Part shown: piece after piece, positions 11,199 to 22,019 of the stretch
Layout of the letters: each line of letters opens with the position of its first letter
Position numbering within the stretch: position 1 is the first letter of the stretch
Source: Gracilaria vermiculophylla
Taxonomy: Eukaryota; Rhodophyta; Florideophyceae; Gracilariales; Gracilariaceae
Length of the DNA stretch: 64,000 nt
Direction: 5' to 3'
Assembly: GCA_019155205.2 (NCBI GenBank)
Contig: JAHNZQ020003146.1
Location: 1,598,095 to 1,662,094 of the forward strand
Program-made: the position numbers and the translations under genes
Notes under the pieces: generated by a model
Told to the model about the DNA's origin: nothing
The model's database searches: none
The model's input: only the letters and a program-made list of their open reading frames with translations

Positions 11199-12052
11199 TG
11201 TGGTGCAAACCGCGCAAGCGGGCAAGCACTCAAGGCGTCCAACCTTGCTCCCCGGAATGGGTAGCGAAGGTGGTAGAGCTCCCTCGGTACGGTCGAGAAG
11301 CACCGGGCGTAACTCTGGACGACCCCTTCCTGACTGGCAGTCGAGGGTGGGTGTGGCCGTCGACCGATGACGTCGGACGGAGTGAGCCGCTTGTCCACGA
11401 GCGGGAGTGTCCGTGTAAACAGTAGTACCAGATATAGGGCAACGACCTGAGCCGCGATACTGGGCGCAGACTCGAGAGTCGAGTAGATAATATCCCACGA
11501 ATGGGTAGAATAAACTGCCAAGAAGGGTGGAAAATATAGACCGTACGACGGTATAAAAACAACAGGAAACAAGAAACAAACAAAGAAACACAGTCCGTAA
11601 CCACGGTAGAGTTGTCCTCGACGAAAGAGGTTGGTTGACCGTCCATGTCTGCGGCGGAAGCACCCGGTGAGGGTCTGGAGTCGTTCGCAGAGCGGTGAGA
11701 TCAGAGCCGAGATCCTCCTTGGCGGAGGTTTATTGTCCGCACGGTAGCGGTCGCTACTGTACTTAAACAGTTCGTAGAAATTACTAAATAAATTATAGAA
11801 TTAACTAGCCATGACCAGCATTGCTGGGAGTGCCCGTCCACGTGTGTGGTGAATACCGGCTTGCAACGGCGCATCCTGGCGCCGCCCAAATGCACTACAC
11901 GTGTGCCCCGAATACTACCCTTCACAGGGACATCCCAACAATGGGTCCGGGAGCCACTGTAGCTCATACAACAGGTGTCACCGCCGGGAAAATTACCAAA
12001 GTCCTATGAGACACGGGGGCAGCCAATCCGCAAAAGCCGCTGTTGCACTACA
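11199..12052 (-). repeat. 5' LTR of element A
   Basis: 854 bp, TGTGGTGC..CACTACA, paired with the 3' LTR at 2,793-3,645. Most differences are single substitutions clustered in the last 250 bp. It is followed at once by the resumed LTR B sequence. Confidence 0.93.
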
Positions 12053-12133
12053 ATAAATGCGGCCTATCCGGAATTCGGAGAACCGGCAAAATGCCGAGAA
12101 AAAACCTCCCTGGAGCGTGTGCACTTCGAGTAT
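12053..12133 (-). mobile_element. Solo LTR of family B, right fragment
   Basis: This continues the LTR B copy broken at 2,792. CCGGAATTCGG, AAATGCCGAG and AAAAACCTCCCTGGAG match 32,690-32,742 in order. Beyond about 12,133 the match ends and a gag-like frame of element C begins. The exact LTR end is uncertain. A possible duplication is TGGAG (2,150-2,154) against TCGAG just before 12,133. Confidence 0.7.
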
Positions 12134-13020
12134 TGCTCAGACGATTGCGGGGCTTCGTGCTGCGGTTTCCAATTTCGCCCAGAAGATGAAGGTCTGGAGT
12201 CTGAGGTGCTGGGTGCTCTTGACAGCAAGGCCGTTTCCCGTCAAGAGTTGGAGAGTTTCAAGTCCGCCTGTACATCGCCGCCAGTGCAGATCCAGGTTGT
12301 TGCAAAGAGTGGAACCGCTGATGAATCCACCGTTGGTACTTCTGCCATGGTAGTGGCGATTTCCGAGTATCTGTCGCCGAGGTAGGCTCCCAAGTTTTAT
12401 TTCCGTGAGTTCGACGAGACCCGCGTTAGCAAGTTTAGAGATGCCAAGTTCCCTGCTGCGAACATAACTTGGGAAATGATATTTCACGACTTTCCTGTCC
12501 GTTCCGCACATCAGAGGCGTTATATGTCCGTTGCATTTGAAGGGCACGGCGAAGAAGATCTATGAAGAACTTTCGTCGTCCAATCTGTATGTGGATGCCA
12601 GTAAGCTCTGGCAGATGCTGAGAGCTCGGCCCTACAATGCGAGTCAGAAATGTGGACATCTGAACGCGTTCTTCTCTGCTAGGTGCAAGGAGAAGAAGGA
12701 GAACATTGAGCAGTTTGGTGCTCGGTTATGTACCCAACCTTTAACTTTTCCGGAACCGGTATTTGAGACGGTGCCAATGAACCGTCTCATCGATGGCCTA
12801 CTCCACTCGCTCCAGTCGCAAGCTTACATTATCAGCGAAAGCTATGATGAAGTCGTGTCCAAAACGTCTTTATCCACCAGGTCTGCCAAGTTACGTCCTG
12901 AGAGGGTCTAGGAGGCAAAAGAATACGAAAAAGCTAGCAAGAAGGCGGGGCACCGTGATTGGGTTTGCTACAGGTGCCATAAGCCGGGTCATATCCCAAG
13001 GATCTGTCACGATTGAAAAG
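12134..13020 (+). pseudogene. gag remnant of element C with zinc knuckle
   Basis: A gag-like protein is spread over two or three frames. About 12,134-12,385 reads as a coiled-coil N-terminal part with a frame change near 12,190. 12,531-12,911 is a capsid domain starting Leu-His-Leu-Lys-Gly-Thr-Ala and ending after His-Ser-Leu-Gln-Ser-Gln-Ala-Tyr. A CCHC knuckle (CYRCHKPGHIPRIC) lies near 12,967-13,010. Frameshifts and stops between these parts make it a pseudogene. Its N-terminal codons lie on the other side of the nested insertion. Confidence 0.75.
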
Positions 13021-15287
13021 ATCATGAGGCCGCTCCAGCCCAAAAGTAATGGCCACTAAAACCCAGATGAATGATGCTGCGGAGACCATTCTGGTGTCGT
13101 ATAGTGGGCAGAAGACCGAGACGGACGTGACCGGATAGCTGGTGAGGTTTTGACCGCATGGGACTTGCGTTCCTACGGCACGGTGCCACGTGTGACACCG
13201 CGGCCTGGCGCTGCACCGGAACGTATGGGTATGCCACGTGTGTAGTTTGGCACTGTGGTTAGTAGACCCTACATTAGTTTATCATCCTTATAGGAAGGGC
13301 ACCGATCGTATTGAAACGTGGGTGCCAGATACTTATTTGTCTCTCGGCCCCACCGGCACCGTAGGCAGAAAACGGCAAGCACCCTTTGTCAGACGTCTTC
13401 CTCGCAAAGACAAAACTGCGGTAGACCATCCGTACGTACGCTAAGGTTCCACAGGCTGTTCGCGCCCATCCACGCGGACCTGCACGCGCTTAGCGACATC
13501 AACAGTCCCCTCTCCCTTCGACCGCTCAGTGCTTCCTTCCATTTGGACGCTGGATACTTGTCCAGACGCTCACCGTCTCACCTGACCACTCCGGCTCGCC
13601 CCGCTTTAAGGGATCTATCTTACATTTGGTAGGAGTCGGTCTTCTATGTGCTACCTTTGACGCCGTGATTGACACTAGCGGCAGATCTGTATGGATTGAT
13701 GAAGATCTATTCTGGCGTTTCGGTGGCAGCATTACATCCAAGGATGTGCAAGCGGTAAGGGTTTACGGTACCTTGGTGCTGGTGGTTGGGAAAGGACGGA
13801 TACCGGACTTGGGAATCTGGGGAGCGAAGTTTCAGGACGTTACAGTTCAAATTATGAAGAGTTTACCGTCGCAGATCCGGATTGGAATTGAATTTTGGGA
13901 TCGATGGAGGCTGATTACGGATTTAGAGATGAAGAGTGGATCTAATTGGTGGATCTAATTGCGTTAGTGATGAGCTGTTTGAAGGAGGTCTTCTGCTAGA
14001 CCGCCCGTCTGTGTGTATGTCGACGGAAGAGGTTGCAACCGTATATGAAATCAACGTGGTGCAGGAGCAGATTTCACTGTTAGATCTGTCGGAGCTTACA
14101 GAGAAGGAAAGCGATATGGAAACCTTGCGGGATGTGTTGCTTGAATTCAAGGACGTCTTTGCGGGCCTAGGTCTTGTGAAGGGTGTCGAGCATAAAACTT
14201 TGCTGAAACCAGATGCACAACCTGTGTTACGTCCGTTTCGGCAACGATCTCCTGCGCAGGAGGAAGCTGAAGAAAGAGAAGTCCAGAAGCTTTTTGGTGC
14301 CGTTATTCTTGAAGCAGCTTCGTCCCCGGGGGCGGCAGCAACCGTCCTTGTACCAACAAAGAACGGCGTATACCGTACGAGCACGGACTTCCGCCGCTTG
14401 AAGATTGCTACTGTGTCTGAAAATTATCCTATGGAGGACGTTCGTGCGACCCTGGACTGGCTGAGCAGCAAGAAATTCTTCTCGATGTTTGATCTCAAAG
14501 TTGGGTTCTATCAAGTTAGTCTTCCTGAGGAGTCCAGATCACTGACAGCTGTGAGAACTGCTATTAGACTGATGCAGAATTGAAGAATGCCCATGAGACT
14601 GAAGTATAGTCCTGCTACCTTCCAATTTGTGGTCAAAGCAGCGCTGGGTGACATGAAAACTTCTCTGGGATGGCATTCATGGACGATATAAATGTGGGAA
14701 CGGAGACTGTGAAGGATCATTTGGGTCATATTCGCAAGGTCTCGATGAGAGTCAAGAGTAGTGGGATGAAGCTCAAATTTTCTATGTGCCATTTCCAACG
14801 GTGCTGTGTGGAGATTCTTGGTCATCGCGTGACGGGTAGCGGAATCAGGCCGTCGGAGGACCATCAAGCCTCAGTGAATAACCTGCTTGAACCAACTACT
14901 GGCCAGGAATTGTTGAGGTTTTTAGGTCTTTCCAACTACTTTTCTGAGCATCTCGCGGACTTTGGGACTCGTACGAAATCTCTGTACGATGTTTTTGTGG
15001 GATATAGAGTGAATAAAAAGAAACCCAAGAGTCCTCCCGTCTATATGCCGGACTTTGACAAGAGTTGGAGTGTAAAGCAGCGCAAGGCTTGGACTGATCT
15101 TAAAAAGGATCTGAGTTCAACCAGGATTCTCGTGTCACCTGATCCCTAAACACAGAAGGTCCTCTTTACAGATGCTAGCAGATACGGTATTAGAGCGGGT
15201 TTTTTGCAGAAGAGTTCGGAAAAACCGTGGAACCGGGCCCGCCCTCCCCGCCGCGTGCGGTTTACAGACCGCTTTAAGGCCGAGCCG

Positions 15288-15400
15288 NNNNNNNNNNAAA
15301 CACAGAAGGCCATCTTTACAAAAGATAGCAGAAAAGGTAATAGAGGGGGTTTTTTGAAAAAGAATTGGAAAACCCCCCCCCCCCCCCCCCCCCCCCGTTT
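15288..15400. other. Assembly gap (10 N) with low-quality duplicated flank
   Basis: The Ns at 15,288-15,297 are followed by about 80 bp (15,298-15,372) that repeat 15,149-15,232 with many single-base changes, then by 24 consecutive Cs (15,373-15,396). Element C's RNase H reads correctly only from the first copy. The second copy and the C run look like a poor read end, not biology. Confidence 0.85.
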
Positions 15401-16426
15401 TCCGGCCAATAGCTTCACCAGTCGGAAACTGAAGGGAGCTGAGGTTCAGTATACTGTTATGGAGCAGGATTGATGGGCAGTTGTTTTATTCATGCGAAAG
15501 TGGAGACACGACTTGCACAGTAGTCCGCCCATCAGTATTATTACCCACCTCATGGACCTGAAATGTCTCACGTCGCTTCGAGAGCCCCGTGGCAGGTTGG
15601 CTAGGTGGGTGGTCGGGATCCAAGAATTAGACTACGAAGTATCTCACGCCCAAGGATCGCAGCAGGCTGCTCCTGATTGTCTCAGCAGGGATTCGATTCC
15701 GGACAGGAAAGTAGAACGTCCGCGGTGCTACCCGGAGCAAGTTGGTGAGATATACGGGATGGAGGCGCTCCTCTCTGTGCAGGAGTTCATTGAAACTCAG
15801 ATGAATGAGTATGAAGGAGTAGTGGACTATGTGGCTCGTAATGATTCCTATCTGTGTGATGAAGATGGCATGGTAGTCAAGCACGTGGGCAAAATCATCA
15901 GTGTGGTATTGCCCCCTCCTCTTCATGAACGAGTACTCCAATATTTCCACGGTTCCTCTTCGATGGGACACTTTGGTGAGGCGCGTACGCACCGTCGTCT
16001 GGCAGCCCGTTTCTGGTGGCCTGGCTATGCAAATGATGTCAGGAGGACCGTCAGAGAATGTGCCGTGTGTGAGCTCGCTAGGGCAAGCCCGCCTCATAGG
16101 CAGGCTAGAATAGCTGTGTACCGCCCACAGCGACGCTATGAGATTTCTCGGTGGATGTGAGAGAGATATCCCGGAATTCAGAAAGGGGTAACTCCAAGGT
16201 CATAGGGATCGAGGATTGCTTCACCCGCTATGTGTGGGCGGAATTAGTCGCCGATGAGAAAGCGAAAACTGTCGCCAGTGTCCTTTTCTTCAATTGGATA
16301 CTGATGTTTGGTCGTCGTGAGAAGATTCTGTTTGACAGGGGACAACTGTTTAATGGAAAACTCATACGAGCTATATGTAGTTTGATAGGCGTGAAGAAGA
16401 TTTACGCGTCCAGTTATCACACCGAG

Positions 16427-16980
16427 TGTGGTACTGTCAGCCCTCCTCTCGAGGTAGTAAAGCACAACGTCGGATAGGGGTTTTTGTTGACTCCAAAGGT
16501 GTGTATTCCTAAAGGTGGTCTCCGGAATCCGCTGTCGCGAGCCGGGGGAATTCTTAAGGGGGATCCGCAAACACCACGCTTAGGGGGAGGTTCACTGGGC
16601 GGGCAATGCTCCTGCAGGCACTGCTATGATGCGACCTGGGGATCGGCGGCTTAGAAACCTGAGTTGATCGACGAGAGACACCAAACGGAAAAGTAGATGA
16701 AGACTCAAGGGTGCTTCTCTTTACTTCCCCAGAGGTGGAGCTCAACCGGCAGATTAAATACCGAGCCGGGAGCCCGCCTCAGCAGGTTTCACTACTATAG
16801 TAATTACCTGCATAAAATAACTAAAAAATAATAATTCTACTGACCCTTAAGGATACTGTAGCGCGCGCGGGCGGAATTATGCACCACGTGACCCAGCTTA
16901 TAAAAAACGAGCCCTCCTTAGAAATATTATGCTATAAGGCCACAGCACACAGTTTTTCCCTTAGGAGCCACTGTACTACA
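16427..16980 (+). mobile_element. Solo LTR (554 bp) inside the integrase of element C
   Basis: It starts TGTGGTAC and ends GTACTACA, imperfect inverted termini matching 7 of 8. A TATA-like CTTATAAAAAA lies near 16,899. It separates the integrase core (Ser-Tyr-His) from its Val-Glu-Arg-Phe-Asn-Arg continuation. Flanks CCGAG (16,422-16,426) and CCAAC (16,981-16,985) are a decayed 5-bp duplication. I found no internal sequence or second LTR. Confidence 0.8.
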
Positions 16981-17899
16981 CCAACACAGAAGCCTTAGTG
17001 GAACGTTTCAACCGTACTCTATGCATAGATCTTGCATCGGACATTGTATTAGAGCAGTGCTCGGACCAGCATGTTGCACTGGCCTGTTTCAGGTACAATT
17101 CCAGTGTTCACGAGGCAACGAAGATTACACCTTACAAGGCTTTGTTTGGTGTAGACTGCTTCGAATTTGACACTGAGGTCGGTTGGAGAACGTGAGTAGA
17201 TGATCGAACTTTGGATGAACCTCTTGAGAATCGTCTCAAGGCCACCCATGATGGACTTCTTTCCAACGGTTTGAAGGCAAGAGGTGCTGCGGAAAAGCAG
17301 CATGACAAGACTATCAAGGAAGCAGCCTACGCAGTTAGTGACAGGGTTCCTGTCTACTACACGCCGGGGGGGTTGAAAAATGGAAGAAAGCTCAGGTCTC
17401 CCTGGCAAGGTTCCTATCGAGTGCTTGAGAAGATCTCCCATTTGGGATATGTCCTTCAAGCCGGAAAAAGTGCTGAGGTTGCACGAGTTCATGTCACTCG
17501 GTTGCGGAAGTTCGAGGAGCATTTCAAGGAACTCGGTACACGGCAAGGTGGCGTCTTTACAGACTCTAGAAGTTGGTATGTTCTTTAAACCAACGACCGT
17601 CTCGTAGACAAGAAAAGGGAGTTCAAAATGACTTCTGTTGGTCGTCGAGGGTATCAGTGGTGACGTGAGGAGGATTTGCTGGAAATTATGGTCAAATTTT
17701 ACGACCTCACGAAGGGGAATAGTCGTCACTGGCAATAGCGAAAAGAGCTCTCGGCGCCTATGCGGAGCGGAGTGTTACACCGCAAGCGTTTTCATATTTA
17801 CATATATGTGCGCTGTGTGCTGGCGAGCGTATGATGGCTGTAGCAAGTGTGTGATGGCAAAAGCATGTTGCGTATGGCAGCGCGTGGTAGTGTCCTTTT

Positions 17900-18115
17900 C
17901 GTTTTAGTGATCGTATCATACTTGGTGGAGTTCTGTGTGGTTGAGGCTCACCGTTGTGTGTTATGCGGCGTGGTGTGTTGTGGACGCTATGTTCTGTGCA
18001 TTGCTGTGATTTTGTGCGTGAAAGTCTATAAAAGGGGACTCTCTGCCCCCTGGCTAGCTTCCAGGAGCAAGCATGAAATTGATTGAGTAAAATAACTACC
18101 AGGTGCGTCGCAACA
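17900..18115 (+). repeat. 3' LTR of element C (distal part)
   Basis: Partner of 1,430-1,645. GTCTATAAAAGGGGACTCTC is a clear promoter TATA region near 18,024 and the segment ends GCGTCGCAACA. The start of the LTR, somewhere after 17,590, was not resolved. Confidence 0.65.
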
Positions 18116-18755
18116 AAGATATGTAAACGTTTATAAAACGTTTTGGGAAAGCATTTTCAAGCCTTCTTGAGTATGCAATGCTTAATAAAAAAGCTTTGTA
18201 TGTATTTTTTTCATCGAGAGTCAAGTGCATAGCATATGTTTAGCTTTAATAGGACTTTACTACGTTAAAACTTCTTTTGATCTTTTTCACTTATAATAAC
18301 AATATTTGTAACACTGTAGTTCATCTAAAGCAAAGTTTTACTCTATTTGAAATACATACTTTTTGCAACTCTCTTTTTTTCAATGCTTATAGAACTATTT
18401 GAAATCTTGTTTTGTTTATTTTGAGTTTTCGAAAGGAAATGTTGTTAAATTTTATAAAGCAAAAACATTTCGAAGCGTTTTTTTTCTATCCTTATAACCT
18501 TTTTTGTAAAATCATCCTTATTTTAACGAATGTTTTAGTGCAAAATACATTGCCATGATAGTATTCTTGCAAAACTTTTTGCTTGTTGCAGCTGAGCTAT
18601 ATGAAGCTATCAATAAAACGTGTGTTTATATTACAGAAAATATTTAAGAAAATAGTATGAAAATGAGAACAACGGATTAGATCTATAGTGCTGTTTGAAG
18701 TATATGTTTTAAGCTTTGAATGGAGAAGATATTATGGTTTTTTAAGGAAAAAACG
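18116..18755. other. AT-rich intergenic DNA, no gene seen
   Basis: Long A and T runs and no open frame of note. It forms the left flank of the gene island. Confidence 0.6.
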
Positions 18756-18930
18756 ACGTGTTTTGAAATAATTACGCAGGAGTTCGAAATGTCCTGTGTA
18801 CTTTTGAAACGCGTTTGAAGGGTTTTAACGAAGAGGAGTGGCTACAGCAGGAAAAAATCCATGTTTTGGCGCGCTTTTGCAATTGCCTATACTTTTGAAA
18901 CGCGCTGTATATCTCTGCTGAGAACTTCTA
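18756..18930. repeat. Tc1-type transposon end remnant
   Basis: About 150 bp match 28,497-28,640, the right end of Tc1 element I. Shared are AATGTCCT, ACTTTTGAAACGCG, AACGAAG..TGGCTACAG and a second CTATACTTTTGAAACGCG about 100 bp later. Only the end is present, with no transposase. Confidence 0.7.
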
Positions 18931-19011
18931 AAAAGCAGATTTTTCTCCACCAGAAAATGCGGGGTGCTTAAGTATGTACATTACGGGGATACAGTAAATA
19001 TTACATTGAGA

Positions 19012-19287
19012 TTAAAATTTTAGATTTTCAGTGCAGAACACGTGGCCGTCAATGCAGAAGGTGCCCACGTTGCCAAGAAGGTTCAGCACGCGTGGACAGA
19101 TGCTCCCAACGATTTGCACTTCATCATCTATTCGTAGAAGCCAAGCCCGCTCAAGCCCCAGCGACCCGCACAGCGCTGAAACCGAGATCATTTCAGTTGC
19201 GCATCTAAACTTGCCGAGTTCGCGTTGACGTCTCCCACTTTCGGGACTAATAGTTTTGACCATCATATCCGTTTCAGTGCAAGGCAT
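19012..19287 (-). CDS. Possible small hypothetical ORF, 91 codons
   Basis: An ATG-started frame diverges from the THP3-like gene, 120 bp from its start codon. The product has no domain I recognise: two moderately hydrophobic Leu/Val segments and five Cys. It may be chance, or an exon of a larger gene. The interval also holds the upstream region of the plus-strand gene. Confidence 0.2.
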   Translation of the reverse strand: MPCTETDMMVKTISPESGRRQRELGKFRCATEMISVSALCGSLGLERAWLLRIDDEVQIVGSICPRVLNLLGNVGTFCIDGHVFCTENLKF

Positions 19288-19406
19288 TTCCCCTCACGCC
19301 TTCACAGCTTTTCTTGTTTTCTGGGAAACTGAAACAACGTGCTTGTACCATTCCCGCTCGAAAGGAGCCCAATCCAGAAAGAGCGAGTGCGTGTTTTGGC
19401 GTTATA

Positions 19407-21521
19407 ATGGTACGTCTACCTGATGCTGACGGAGAATGGGAAACACACACACACACATCCGGTCGTATTTTTCTTACCAATGTGGATACGAAAGAGACAC
19501 GGTGGTTGTGGCAGAAGTGGGATGCGAATGGTCGATTGTTCGTGCGTAATTCGGTCGACCCAAGTATGCAAATATGGGTAGACCGCATGGACCCCGCCAC
19601 TCGTCTGCAGACTGGAACCGCATCTCGGGAAGAAGTTGCTCAGTACCAAGCTACGGGAAATTATCCGCCTTCACACCATGCTGACGGTCAAGTCGTACCC
19701 CACTCGCAACCCCCACCACCGCCACCCCCGCCGTCACACAGATATCCACCTCCACCTCCGCCTCCACCTCCTCCTCCACCACCTCCACCTCGCTCCCCTC
19801 AGCCTCCATTTCATTCTCTTTCACCGCCCCTTTCTTCCGCCCCACTTCACCCGCCGGTTTCGCAAATGTCGTATTCTCCCAAATCTTCACACCCGTACTC
19901 TTATTCCCTAAAGGAATCCGAAAAGTATGGAAGAACCGCGTCCGAAGCTACTCAATACGATCCAAACTCTCGATCTAGTTATCAGCAATTTCATAGTGGA
20001 CATCATAATGGGTATCCCCACCTACCACACGTAAACCGCTACCCCACTCGTCAACCGTTTGTTCCTCCTCCTCAAGACTATTCTGCTTTTGACAGCGATC
20101 CCCTGAGAGCAGCGCCGCCATTTGTTCGCAAAAATAATCCATCGACGCGTGGAAAAAAGCGCACACAGCAAGGCGACCGTTATTGGAACAGCACCGACCG
20201 TTCCAAGAAACGTCCAAAGCAATCATACGACGAGTACGTCAAGAAACAAGCTACAAGTGGTCCTGTCATCCTACAATCTTCGCGCTCGCAACCCTTTCCG
20301 CCGCGTCCAAAGCCTTCCCCTATTGTTCCCTCCGCGCTTTCCGGTAATCGCTTTGCTTCACACCTTCCTTTGTCTGCCGCAGCCAAAGCCATTTGGAATG
20401 CAAGTAGAGTCCAGAACCCCACAGTTGGTCATCTTCACGACAGAGACTTTCGAATTCGCGACTTACACCATAGTTCCCCGAACCATATCCATTCCGTTGC
20501 TGACCTAGATGATGAATCTCGTTTTGAACCAATTGTAGGAACCTCACAGAATATCGAAAAGGAGTACTTGCGCCTAACATCCGCACCAAAACCGGAAGAA
20601 GTACGTCCGCCAAGTGTCCTCGTCAAAGCTCTCGCCCACATCAAGTCTTCCTGGCATAATTCCCAGCGAGACTACGACTGGGTATGTCGTCAAATTAAGG
20701 CAGTTCGTCAAGATTACAGAGTGCAACATATTTCGACTCCTGAGGTTGTCGACGTCTATCAAACTCATGCACGAATCGCGCTGGCCAATAACGATTTGGG
20801 TGAATTCAATACTTGTGTAGCTCAGCTTCAGGAACTCTTTGATAAGATCGAAGTCAACGAACGCATCCAAGACGAGTTCTTTGCGTATAGAATTGTGTAC
20901 AACATCATTGTCCAGGCTCCGGAATGGGAACAGGCAAAAATGCTTTCAAAGTTGTCGTCGGTGGAAAGGAGCCGACGTGCGACTCGTTTTGCTCTTAAGG
21001 TTCGAGACCTTGTCATTACAGGTAACTATAACAAATTCTTCAAGATATGTTCTAATCCTCCAAAGAAGACCATGCTCTCCTATTTGTTAGTTCATCTATA
21101 TGATCGAATGCGTTTTCATGCACTTTCGGTTATGACGACTTCGTATGGCTCCGTCCCGAAGGCTTTCATGTCCGTAGCTTATATTTTAGATCTGTTGGGA
21201 TGGACGCATGCATCCAAAATGGATGACAAGCAAGAAACCGTTAATATGGAAGACTTCTTTTCCTCTAGTGACGAACAGATACTCACACAGCTCAGATCAC
21301 TGAATTTAATGTCAAGACAACCATGGATGTACGAGGCACTATCTTTTCTAGTTGCCGCTAACGTAGCCTTTGCCAAACAGGAAAATGGAGATGGGTCGGA
21401 TTCCTTCCACTCCATAATGGTGGATTTTACCACTACAAAGTCACAAGGTGTTCGAAGACCGAAAACCGCAACAAAGCTTATAACTCACGCTGGAACTGAT
21501 TCTGTTGACCTTCTGAAATGA
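19407..21521 (+). CDS. THP3/LENG8-type protein with SAC3/GANP domain
   Basis: An intronless gene of 704 codons. The frame is open from a TTG at 19,314, but the first ATG is at 19,407. A WW-like segment comes first (residues about 10-39: Trp-Glu, Gly-Arg-x-Phe, Asn, Thr-Lys-Glu-Thr-Arg-Trp), then a polyproline tract (about 101-129), a basic possible nuclear signal (about 249-273), and from about 384 a SAC3/GANP region opened by Glu-Lys-x-Tyr-Leu-Arg-Leu-Thr-Ser-Ala-Pro, with Thr-His-Ala-Arg-Ile-Ala-Leu and Leu-Gly-Glu-Phe-Asn. That order and opening motif are typical of yeast Thp3 and animal LENG8, nuclear proteins that with a PCI partner couple transcription to mRNA processing. It is convergent with the ATPase gene, the 3' ends about 500 bp apart. 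Confidence 0.88.
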   Translation: MVRLPDADGEWETHTHTSGRIFLTNVDTKETRWLWQKWDANGRLFVRNSVDPSMQIWVDRMDPATRLQTGTASREEVAQYQATGNYPPSHHADGQVVPHSQPPPPPPPPSHRYPPPPPPPPPPPPPPPRSPQPPFHSLSPPLSSAPLHPPVSQMSYSPKSSHPYSYSLKESEKYGRTASEATQYDPNSRSSYQQFHSGHHNGYPHLPHVNRYPTRQPFVPPPQDYSAFDSDPLRAAPPFVRKNNPSTRGKKRTQQGDRYWNSTDRSKKRPKQSYDEYVKKQATSGPVILQSSRSQPFPPRPKPSPIVPSALSGNRFASHLPLSAAAKAIWNASRVQNPTVGHLHDRDFRIRDLHHSSPNHIHSVADLDDESRFEPIVGTSQNIEKEYLRLTSAPKPEEVRPPSVLVKALAHIKSSWHNSQRDYDWVCRQIKAVRQDYRVQHISTPEVVDVYQTHARIALANNDLGEFNTCVAQLQELFDKIEVNERIQDEFFAYRIVYNIIVQAPEWEQAKMLSKLSSVERSRRATRFALKVRDLVITGNYNKFFKICSNPPKKTMLSYLLVHLYDRMRFHALSVMTTSYGSVPKAFMSVAYILDLLGWTHASKMDDKQETVNMEDFFSSSDEQILTQLRSLNLMSRQPWMYEALSFLVAANVAFAKQENGDGSDSFHSIMVDFTTTKSQGVRRPKTATKLITHAGTDSVDLLK

Positions 21522-22019
21522 GTTTCAAAATGTGTGTAGCATGATACATCGGTATCATTACCGTAGAAAATCGATGCTAATGATGAAAGTCATATGCCTC
21601 AACATGTACAAGTTTCATAAAGATTATGTGAAAAGCTTCATTCATATTTGCAGATGTGTGTTCGTGTGTTTATGTGTTTTTTTGCGTTCTTGAGAGAGAT
21701 GATCGACTACAGGTGTGCAAAATTTGGCCTTTCAACTCTGTTTATTGATAGGTAAAGCCTCTCAATGCGGAGTCAGCAGGATTACCGGCCCTTGTCTTGA
21801 TCAAGAGATCGGCTGGATCGGAATGCGGTGGCATTTTTGCTTAAATCTAAGAGGGTACAAGCATAGAAGTTCCCACGGTATTCATCTTTGGATGAACACT
21901 ACAGAATGGTACAGGTGGGCAAGTTATTTCTTTGTCAAAACCTAACACTTGGCGTATCTTCTTTATCGCAGTTTTGGCATGCATGTACAAATATCTTGTA
22001 GTTGTTACAGGGTAGAGGG
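21522..22019. other. Intergenic spacer between convergent genes
   Basis: About 500 bp shared by two 3' ends. It must hold both poly(A) signals, but I see no unambiguous AATAAA. A TG-rich tract lies near 21,650-21,685. No gene. Confidence 0.6.

Larger units (their letters stand above)
2793..12052 (-). mobile_element. Ty3/gypsy chromovirus-like retrotransposon A, full length
   Basis: An LTR retrotransposon on the minus strand. The 5' LTR is 11,199-12,052, gag 11,032-9,020, pol about 9,030-4,359, the polypurine tract lies next to 3,645, and the 3' LTR is 2,793-3,645. Domain order is gag, zinc knuckle, protease, reverse transcriptase, RNase H, integrase, chromodomain, which is Ty3/gypsy order. 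The LTRs differ at about 13 positions in 853 bp by my count, so insertion was recent. The flanks ATAAG (2,788-2,792) and ATAAA (12,053-12,057) are a 4-of-5 target duplication inside LTR B. Gag and pol carry several in-frame stops, so this copy is probably non-autonomous. Confidence 0.93.
13626..17588 (+). pseudogene. pol remnant of element C
   Basis: Protease lies at 13,626-13,958 (Ile-Asp-Thr-Ser-Gly), RT from 13,936 with a Phe-Met-Asp-Asp box near 14,675, the RT-RNase H connection to 15,149, RNase H around 15,160-15,640, the integrase His/Cys zinc site near 15,950-16,080 (His-Phe-Gly, CxxC as Cys-Ala-Val-Cys), the core at 16,160-16,426, and after the solo LTR the Val-Glu-Arg-Phe-Asn-Arg motif at 16,998 and the integrase C-terminus to TAA at 17,588. 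It is broken by a stop after 14,580, frame changes around 14,600 and 15,150, the solo LTR, a stop near 17,195 and an assembly gap. No chromodomain was seen. Confidence 0.85.
1430..18115 (+). mobile_element. Old Ty3/gypsy retrotransposon C, host of the nested insertions
   Basis: A plus-strand element reconstructed from parts: an LTR-like end at 1,430-1,645, leader with the 9-bp repeat, gag resuming at about 12,134, pol to 17,588, and a 3' LTR ending at 18,115. The interruption 2,155-12,133 is LTR B carrying element A. A second interruption, 16,427-16,980, is another solo LTR. The two LTR ends are only about 75-80% alike and gag and pol have many breaks, so C is old. That 1,430-2,154 belongs to the same copy as 12,134-18,115 is inference from order and orientation. 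Confidence 0.65.

Noticed and set aside
11137..11210. A functional tRNA-Ser gene
   Set aside because: No acceptor stem, the anticodon loop has an extra base, and it sits between LTR and gag.
15373..15396. 24-C homopolymer as a genuine structural element
   Set aside because: It ends a degraded duplicate of the pre-gap sequence next to Ns, so a read artefact is more likely.
16427..16980. Second LTR of element C
   Set aside because: It lies inside the integrase gene, has its own termini and flanking duplication, and does not match the C LTR.
19314..19406. N-terminal extension of the THP3-like gene
   Set aside because: It would start at TTG. The first ATG at 19,407 gives a complete WW-like domain.
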